Shown: positions 34,855-40,288 of the stretch, piece by piece
Layout of the letters: each line of letters starts with the position of its first letter
Position numbering within the stretch: position 1 is the stretch's first letter
Assembly: GCA_902578385.1 (NCBI GenBank)
Contig: CACHCR010000009.1
Span: 1 to 40,288 of the forward strand
DNA from: an uncultured Fidelibacterota bacterium
GTDB taxonomy: Bacteria > Fidelibacterota > Marinisomatia > Marinisomatales > Marinisomataceae
Direction of reading: 5' to 3'
DNA length: 40,288 bases
Position numbers and translations under genes: made by a program
The notes under the pieces: generated by a model
The model's database searches: none
Told to the model about the DNA's origin: nothing
Seen by the model: the letters and a program-made list of their open reading frames with translations, nothing else

Positions 34855-35706
34855 ATGAATATTAAACATCTAAATGATTGGCTTTTAAGTAAAAAAAAGC
34901 AGTCATTAATCATGGGAATCCTAAATATTACACCAGACTCTTTTTCAGATGGTGGAGATTTTTTTGAAAAAAATATTGCTATAGAACGTGCACTAGAAAT
35001 GGTGGAACAAGGTGCTGATATAATAGATATAGGAGGAGAGTCAACTAGACCATTTTCAGATTCAGTAAGTTTAAAGGAAGAAATTTCGAGAGTAATTCCT
35101 GTTATTGAGGGTATCTGCAAAGAATCTGATGTATGTATATCAATCGATACAACAAAATCCAAAGTTGCCTGTGAAGCTTTAGAGGCAGGTGCTTCAGTTA
35201 TAAATGATATAAGCGCTATGGAAATTGACTCTTTGATGGTTGACGTTGCTTTAAAATTTAATTGTCCGATTGTTTTAATGCATATGAAAGGAATACCAAA
35301 AAATATGCAAGATAATCCTCAGTATCAGTCACTTATTTCTGATATCAAAGAATACCTTCTTGCTCGAATTGATTTTGTTGTTTCTAAAGGAATTGATAGA
35401 AATAAAATAATAATTGATCCAGGAATTGGTTTTGGAAAAACAGTTGAAAATAATTTTGAAATAATTAATAATTTAGACCAGTTTGTTAAAATGAATTTTC
35501 CTGTTTTGCTTGGTGCATCTAGAAAATCTTTTATTGGAGTATCTTTAAATCTTCCGGAAAACGATAGGCTTGAAGGTTCAATAGCTGCAAATATTATTGG
35601 ACTACAAAAAGGAGCTAAAATTTTTAGAGTTCACGATGTAGTTGAAACAAGTAGAGCTATGGTAATTGCAAATAAAATTTTTAATTCAAACAATATAATT
35701 AGCTAA
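34855..35706 (+). CDS. folP: Dihydropteroate synthase
   Basis: Condenses p-aminobenzoate with hydroxymethyl-dihydropterin diphosphate in folate synthesis. 283-residue TIM barrel with both family signatures: MGILNITPDSFSDGGDF near residue 19 and QGADIIDIGGESTRPFS near residue 53. CISIDTTKSKVA, VINDISAM, and the C-terminal GASRKSFIG are also present. No sign of fusion to other folate enzymes. In Bacteroidetes, folP is often next to dacA as here (recollection). Confidence 0.96.
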   Translation: MNIKHLNDWLLSKKKQSLIMGILNITPDSFSDGGDFFEKNIAIERALEMVEQGADIIDIGGESTRPFSDSVSLKEEISRVIPVIEGICKESDVCISIDTTKSKVACEALEAGASVINDISAMEIDSLMVDVALKFNCPIVLMHMKGIPKNMQDNPQYQSLISDIKEYLLARIDFVVSKGIDRNKIIIDPGIGFGKTVENNFEIINNLDQFVKMNFPVLLGASRKSFIGVSLNLPENDRLEGSIAANIIGLQKGAKIFRVHDVVETSRAMVIANKIFNSNNIIS

Positions 35707-35714
35707 ATTAATAT

Positions 35715-36494
35715 ATGAACCTTTTTGAGATAAGTTTTTTAAAGTTTACTCTAACAGATCTTTTTGACTTGATTCTAGTTACTTTCATATTTTCTTATGC
35801 CTACTCTTATTTTAGAGGCACTAGAGGAGGACAAATGTTAATAGGGTTATTAATTATTTTCTTTGCAGGGTTTATAATTAATATTTTGGGTTTTAAAGCA
35901 ACTTCTTGGCTTCTAAACTTATTTCAAACTGTATGGGTAGTTGTATTTGTGATTTTATTTCAACCAGAAATTAGAAGACTATTAACTTCTGTTGGTCAAA
36001 ACCGTATTTTAAGAAAGCTTTTTCAAATTGAAAAAACTGCAATTCAAGAAGATATATTATCTAGTATTCAAGAAGTAATGAGAAATAAGTGGGGAGCTTT
36101 ATTAGTTTTTGAAAGGGAAAATTCATTAAAAAATGTTGTTTCAGATGCAGTACCTATGCATGCTTCATTTAGCCCAGAACTATTAGTTTCAATCTTTAAT
36201 CCATCTTCTCCTTTGCATGATGGAGCAGTAATAATTCATAACAATCTTATAGAAGCTGCAGCGTGTATTTTACCTTTAACTGAAAGTAAAACTCTGAATC
36301 CTGAAATGGGAACGAGACACAGAGCAGCGTTGGGAATTTCAGAGGAAAGTGATGCAATAGCAGTTGTCATTTCGGAAGAAAGTGGAAAAATTTCTGTCGC
36401 AGAGAATGGATATTTTATAAGTTCAGGCCTATCTTTAGAAGATCTTGGTAAGTTGCTTAAAGAAAAAATGAATGAATTTATAGAGGAAGCTTAA
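35715..36494 (+). CDS. dacA: Diadenylate cyclase, DacA/CdaA type (c-di-AMP synthase)
   Basis: Makes cyclic di-AMP from two ATP, a messenger commonly tied to K+ and osmotic control. 259 residues. Three N-terminal membrane helices (about 10-80) precede the DAC domain. Its catalytic DGA motif is in SPLHDGAVIIHNN near residue 168 and the RHR motif in GTRHRAALGISEESD near residue 200. This is the CdaA topology. The product's partner cdaR is not next door; instead folP is upstream and the menA-like fusion three bases downstream. In a bacterium with Na+ bioenergetics a link with ion homeostasis is plausible but unproven. Confidence 0.95.
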   Translation: MNLFEISFLKFTLTDLFDLILVTFIFSYAYSYFRGTRGGQMLIGLLIIFFAGFIINILGFKATSWLLNLFQTVWVVVFVILFQPEIRRLLTSVGQNRILRKLFQIEKTAIQEDILSSIQEVMRNKWGALLVFERENSLKNVVSDAVPMHASFSPELLVSIFNPSSPLHDGAVIIHNNLIEAAACILPLTESKTLNPEMGTRHRAALGISEESDAIAVVISEESGKISVAENGYFISSGLSLEDLGKLLKEKMNEFIEEA

Positions 36495-36496
36495 CT

Positions 36497-37972
36497 ATGT
36501 TAAAAGACAAAATTTTAGATTTACTAAATCGATCCGATTTTATGACTTTGTCTACAAGTGTTGCTGGAAATTCATCTGCAGCAAATGTTTATTTTGCAAA
36601 TGATGGTTTAGACATATATTTTTTTACCTTCAATCCATCAAGAAAAGCTGTACAAATTGCTATGAATCCAAAGGTGCAATGTGTTATAAGACCTGACGGT
36701 GAAGATGGTATTAAAGAACTACAAATTGATGCATTTGCATCAAAAGTCACTGATAAAGATGAAGTTGAGAAAGCTAAAAAGGCAATTCTAAATGTAACCA
36801 AAGCTTTTTCAGAATATATGCATGACGAATTTTTGATTACTAATGATGTGATTGGATATTATAAAATTCAACCAACAACAATAAAATATGTTGATTTCTA
36901 TGCGGAAAAACAGTTTGAATGGATGGAAGTGTCAGAAAATAGAGTTGGATTTTTTACAGAAGTTAAAAACAACATTGTTAATGCATTAAAATATTGGGTT
37001 ACAGTTGTTAGAGCTCCATTTTTAACAGCAACTATTGCTCCAATTATGCTCGGTTCTGCTATTGCATATAAACAGTTTGGCAGTTTTGATTGGTCTATAT
37101 TTTGGATGGTGCTTTTAGGAGCTGTTTGTGCCCAGATTGGCACTAATAATATTAATGATTATTTTGATCATAAGTCTAGAAATGATGAGATGAATAAATT
37201 AGCAAGTCCATTTAATGGAGGTTCTAGAGCTATACAATCAGGATTAATTACTCCAACTAATATGTTATTACTTTCAATTTGTTTTTTTTCTATAACCATT
37301 TTAATTGGTTTAAACCTAAATAACTTATTTTTTGATGGAAGAATAGATTCAATATTGATGTATTTGGGATATTTAGGAGTTTTTCTAGGTATTATGTATA
37401 CAGGATTTTTTAAACTTGCTTATAATGGTTTAGGTGATTTGGCAGTATTTATTGGCTTTGGCCCTCTCATGGTATATGGAGCTGCTTTGATGCAGAATTT
37501 AGCTGTTGCTCCAAACCAATTGATTGATCCTATAGTTACACTGTTTTACTCAATTCCTGTTGGAATTTTTATTGCATTAGTTCTTTTTATTAACTGTTTT
37601 CAAGATTATAACGCTGATAAAGCAGCTCACAAAAATAGTTGGGTTGTTAAATTAGCTGGCCCTGGAGATAAAGCTAACTATAGAAAACCGTTTTCAGTTT
37701 GGAAAAATTTAATGATTGTATCATTTTTACTTATTGTAGGGGCATCTATTTATGCTCAAAACTATTTTACACTTATTGCACTTATTCCATTATTGATATT
37801 TAATTTTGCTTCAAAAAAAGGATCTGATTGGTTAAATGAATGGGAAAAAGAAGATGCAAATGTTCAGCAATTACCATATGAGTTATTAATTGTAAATGTT
37901 TCAACTATAGGTATTCATTTCTTAACAGGAGTTTTATTAACTATTGGGGTATTGTTAAGTGTATGGATTTAA
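36497..37972 (+). CDS. Fusion of an FMN-binding split-barrel (PNPOx-like) domain and a UbiA/MenA-like prenyltransferase
   Basis: 491-residue two-part protein. Residues 1-135 look like a pyridoxamine-5'-phosphate-oxidase-type flavin split barrel (LLNRSDFMTLSTSV, LDIYFFTFNPSRKAVQIAMNP, GYYKIQPTTIKYVDF). From about 165 a polytopic UbiA-superfamily enzyme follows, opening with VTVVRAPFLTATIAPIMLGS. The two Asp-rich prenyl-diphosphate sites are seen at about 217 (GTNNINDYFDHKSRNDE) and 368 (FINCFQDYNADKAAHK, then NSWVV). The best match is MenA (DHNA prenyltransferase) for menaquinone. The frame is continuous and the start ATG 36497 lies three bases after dacA. The role of the split barrel (quinone redox, FMN or F420 binding) is unknown. 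Confidence 0.82.
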   Translation: MLKDKILDLLNRSDFMTLSTSVAGNSSAANVYFANDGLDIYFFTFNPSRKAVQIAMNPKVQCVIRPDGEDGIKELQIDAFASKVTDKDEVEKAKKAILNVTKAFSEYMHDEFLITNDVIGYYKIQPTTIKYVDFYAEKQFEWMEVSENRVGFFTEVKNNIVNALKYWVTVVRAPFLTATIAPIMLGSAIAYKQFGSFDWSIFWMVLLGAVCAQIGTNNINDYFDHKSRNDEMNKLASPFNGGSRAIQSGLITPTNMLLLSICFFSITILIGLNLNNLFFDGRIDSILMYLGYLGVFLGIMYTGFFKLAYNGLGDLAVFIGFGPLMVYGAALMQNLAVAPNQLIDPIVTLFYSIPVGIFIALVLFINCFQDYNADKAAHKNSWVVKLAGPGDKANYRKPFSVWKNLMIVSFLLIVGASIYAQNYFTLIALIPLLIFNFASKKGSDWLNEWEKEDANVQQLPYELLIVNVSTIGIHFLTGVLLTIGVLLSVWI

Positions 37973-39058
37973 AAGAAAAATATTCATTATCTCTAGAAAA
38001 ATATAACCAAATTAGGAGGCATCTTTGACCTCGAATCAAAGACTTCTGATCTTAAAGTATTAAAAGAACAAATTTCTGATCCCACAATGTGGGAAAACAA
38101 TTCTAAATCAACCTCTATCATGAGACAAATATCTTTTCTTGAAAAAGATATTTCTCTTAGACAAAATCTTGTTCAAAAAGCTGAAGATGTTGAAGTACTC
38201 TTTGAATTTTTAAATGAAAATCAAGTTGAAGAGGATGAAGTTGAAAAAGAGTTAAATGTTTTTTCAAGTCTTATCAAAGATTTTGAATTGAAACTTATTT
38301 TAAATGGTGAGAATGATATGAATGATGCCATAATTACTATTCACCCAGGAGCAGGAGGAACAGAAAGTCAAGATTGGGCTGAAATGTTATATCGCATGTA
38401 TTCTATGTGGGCAGAATCTAAAGGTTTTAAGTTCAATGTAATTGATTTTCAAAATGGAGATGAAGCAGGATTAAAAGATTGTACAGTAGAAATTTCTGGT
38501 GATTATGCTTATGGCTTATTACAGGCTGAAATTGGTATACATAGATTGGTTAGAATTTCGCCATTTGATTCAAATAGTAGAAGACATACCTCATTTGCTT
38601 CTGTTACAGTTTCTCCAGCAGTTAATGATGATATTGATATTGATATCAATCAGAAAGATTTAAGAATAGACACTTTTAGATCAAGTGGTGCTGGCGGTCA
38701 ACATGTCAATAAAACTGACTCAGCCATACGAATAACTCATATACCATCAGGAATAGTTACTCAATGTCAAACTCAAAGATCTCAACACAAAAATAAAGAA
38801 CAAGCTTTAAAGGTTTTAAAGTCAAAACTTTTTCAATTAGAAGTGGAAAAACAGTTACAGAATAAAAAAGAACTAGAAGGAGAGAAAAAAGATATAGGAT
38901 GGGGTAATCAAATTAGATCTTATGTATTTCATCCTTATAATATGATTAAAGATCATAGAACAAAGCATGAGGTTGGAAATATAAAATCAGTTATGGATGG
39001 TAATATTGATGAGTTTATATATAGTTATTTGTTAGATAAAATGGAAAAAAATAAATAA
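37963..39058 (+). CDS. prfB: Peptide chain release factor 2, with programmed +1 frameshift
   Basis: Releases peptides at UGA and UAA. The gene is in two frames: ATG 37963 to CTT 38023-38025, in-frame TGA 38026-38028, then +1 frame from GAC 38027 to TAA 39058. Joined, it gives 364 residues (E. coli RF2 is about 365), with the junction RRHL-DLESKTSDLK. Domains are normal: helical domain 1, the UGA-reading tripeptide SPF in VRISPFDSNSRRHTSF, and the GGQ loop FRSSGAGGQHVNK. Reading only from ATG 38087 would lose about 41 N-terminal residues. The start overlaps the upstream gene by 10 bases. Regulation: low RF2 slows reading of UGA and lets the frameshift happen, so RF2 controls its own level. Confidence 0.97.
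38014..38029 (+). promoter_or_regulatory. prfB +1 programmed frameshift site
   Basis: The site reads AGGAGG CAT CTT TGA C. It comprises an internal SD hexamer (38014-38019), three bases of spacer, slippery CTT (38023-38025), in-frame stop TGA (38026-38028) and the following C. The E. coli site has AGGGGG TAT CTT TGA C with the same spacing. A perfect consensus AGGAGG here implies that this organism's ribosomes use their anti-SD. Confidence 0.97.
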
Positions 39059-39067
39059 GTTTTCAAA

Positions 39068-40288
39068 ATGGAAAATAAAAGCTTAAAACAAATCATTGAT
39101 AATCGACTTGAAAAATTAAAAAAAATTCGTGAATTAGGCGTAGAACCTTATGCTTATGATTTTACATGTTCTAATAATACATCAGAAATAAATGATAAGT
39201 TAATTGACTCTAAAGTTTCCATAGCTGGAAGAATTATGTCACTGAGGAGAATGGGAAAAGCATCTTTTGCCAATATTCAAGATCAAGAGGGTCGTATTCA
39301 ATTGTACATTGCAAGAGATGACGTTGGAGAAGATAATTATAATCTTTTTAAGCTTACCGACATAGGTGATTTTGTTGGCATTGAAGGTAAGGTTTTCAAA
39401 ACAAAAACTGATGCCTTGACAATTAAAGTTTCTCATTTGACAATTTTATCTAAAAGCATTAAACCTATTCCTGATGTTAAAGAGAAAGACGGAGAAAAAT
39501 ATAATTTAGTTTCCGATAAAGAACTTAGATATCGAAAAAGATTCCTTGATTTGATTATTAATCCTGAAACAAAGGAAAATTTTATTAAAAGATTCAAAAT
39601 AATTAATTCTATCAGATCTTTTTTAAATAATCACGGATATATTGAAGTAGAAACTCCAGTATTGCAACCAATTTATGGAGGAGCAAATGCTAAACCATTT
39701 ACTACTCATCATAATGCATTAGATCAAGACTTTTATCTACGAATTGCAACTGAGTTATATTTAAAACAGTTAATTGTAGGTGGATTTGAGAAAGTTTATG
39801 AACTCTCAAAAGATTTTAGAAATGAAGGTATTGATAGAAGTCATAACCCTGAATTTACCATGCTAGAATTTTATCAAGCTTACTCAGATTATAACTTCAT
39901 GATGGATTTTGTTGAAGAGATGTTTAAGAAAGTAGTTAATGATTTAGGTATGAAAAAAATATCATGGGACGGTCACAAAATTGATTTTAGTAAGAAATTT
40001 GTCCGTAAAACGATGGGAGAGCTAATTAAGGATCATACTGGTAATGAGGTAGATATTTCAAACCATTTAGCAGTATACAAACTCTGTAAAGATTTAAAGC
40101 TTAAGGTTACTAAGAAAGATAGTTTAGCTACTTTAATTGATGAAATAATGAGAAGAAAAGTTGAGCCAAATTTGATTCAACCAACCTATGTGATAAATCA
40201 TCCTGTTGAAATATCTCCACTAGCAAAGGTAGATAGAGATGGAAATAAAGATTTTACCGAGAGATTTGAACTATTTATTGCGGGAATG
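39068..40288 (+). CDS. lysS: Lysyl-tRNA synthetase, class II (partial, C-terminus beyond window)
   Basis: The frame from ATG 39068 is open to the last base, giving 407 residues of an enzyme usually about 490-500 long. The N-terminal helix (SLKQIIDNRLEKLKKI) and OB-fold anticodon domain (VSIAGRIMSLRRMGKASF, RIQLYIARDD) are followed by the class II core. That includes LRYRKRFLDL, the strand VETPVLQPIYGGANAKPF, motif 2 in SKDFRNEGIDRSHNPEFTM and LEFYQAYSDY. The segment NHPVEISPLAK matches the usual D-(Y/H)-P-x-E-x-S-P-L-x-K block. It starts nine bases after prfB; the prfB-lysS neighbour pair is common in bacteria. No SD of note. Confidence 0.96.
   Translation, partial: MENKSLKQIIDNRLEKLKKIRELGVEPYAYDFTCSNNTSEINDKLIDSKVSIAGRIMSLRRMGKASFANIQDQEGRIQLYIARDDVGEDNYNLFKLTDIGDFVGIEGKVFKTKTDALTIKVSHLTILSKSIKPIPDVKEKDGEKYNLVSDKELRYRKRFLDLIINPETKENFIKRFKIINSIRSFLNNHGYIEVETPVLQPIYGGANAKPFTTHHNALDQDFYLRIATELYLKQLIVGGFEKVYELSKDFRNEGIDRSHNPEFTMLEFYQAYSDYNFMMDFVEEMFKKVVNDLGMKKISWDGHKIDFSKKFVRKTMGELIKDHTGNEVDISNHLAVYKLCKDLKLKVTKKDSLATLIDEIMRRKVEPNLIQPTYVINHPVEISPLAKVDRDGNKDFTERFELFIAGM

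Noticed and set aside
34758-35162. A 134-codon reverse-strand ORF spanning the ftsH-folP junction
   Set aside because: Opposes two well-supported genes, contains no recognisable motif and has no SD.
38026-38028. Premature TGA in prfB suggesting a pseudogene or sequencing error
   Set aside because: The surrounding bases form the complete RF2 frameshift signal, and the +1 frame continues with conserved RF2 sequence.
1-40288. Insertion sequences, phage genes, CRISPR arrays, toxin-antitoxin or defence genes, tRNA or rRNA genes
   Set aside because: Read for repeats, transposase-like frames, clustered short spacers and cloverleaf-type segments in the gaps; none found. The gaps are too short for a tRNA, except 9789-9877 which has no such fold by eye.

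Overview
The window is an AT-rich bacterial chromosome segment with no sign of mobile DNA. Genes are packed almost head to tail: stop/start overlaps of 1 to 20 bases are common and no gene-free gap reaches 100 bases. The content suggests a free-living, respiring, Gram-negative marine-type bacterium of the FCB group. A Marinimicrobia (SAR406)-like lineage is my best guess. It rests on Na+-NQR plus NhaD, heptose synthesis (outer membrane), a Cys-type Ccm system, a tiny COX24/mS38-like basic protein known to me from Bacteroidetes relatives, and clear Shine-Dalgarno (SD) sites at some genes. The taxonomic call is inference and would need a marker-gene tree.

Layout: (1) 1-9788, housekeeping: end of an unknown protein, serS, a PlsC acyltransferase, heptose-1-phosphate adenylyltransferase, a LysM lytic transglycosylase, HU, the 31-aa COX24-like protein, NAD kinase, a C1 peptidase and a small membrane metal-hydrolase-like protein; then proline dehydrogenase (minus strand) divergent from an adrenodoxin-reductase-like flavoenzyme. 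(2) 9878-18147, sodium bioenergetics: nqrABCDEF, the flavin transferase apbE, a short minus-strand nqrM (Na+-NQR maturation factor) and nhaD. Together these form the pump, its two assembly factors and a Na+/H+ antiporter. (3) 18147-25430, cofactors: PduO-type cobalamin adenosyltransferase, NrnA, ispH, pdxS, pdxT, dxs and a B12-dependent acyl-CoA mutase large subunit. The mutase's active site looks like isobutyryl-CoA mutase rather than methylmalonyl-CoA mutase. (4) 25434-29893, cytochrome c maturation: ccmE, ccmF, a 29-aa membrane peptide, ccmA, ccmB, ccmC and a 32-aa CcmD-like peptide. CcmE carries a Cys in place of the haem-binding His. (5) 29914-40288: an archaeal type II GAPDH-like protein, a metallo-beta-lactamase hydrolase, tilS, ftsH, folP, the c-di-AMP cyclase dacA, an FMN-split-barrel/UbiA (MenA-like) fusion, prfB with an intact programmed +1 frameshift, and the first 407 codons of lysS.

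Four genes are too short for ordinary ORF calling (COX24-like, nqrM, the 29-aa Ccm peptide, ccmD-like), and two are split or cut (prfB by recoding, lysS by the window edge). I found no wholly new system. The most rewarding points are the hidden nqrM, the reassigned acyl-CoA mutase, the variant Ccm pathway, the PNPOx-MenA fusion and the type II GAPDH. No rRNA, tRNA, CRISPR, insertion sequence or attachment site was recognised.
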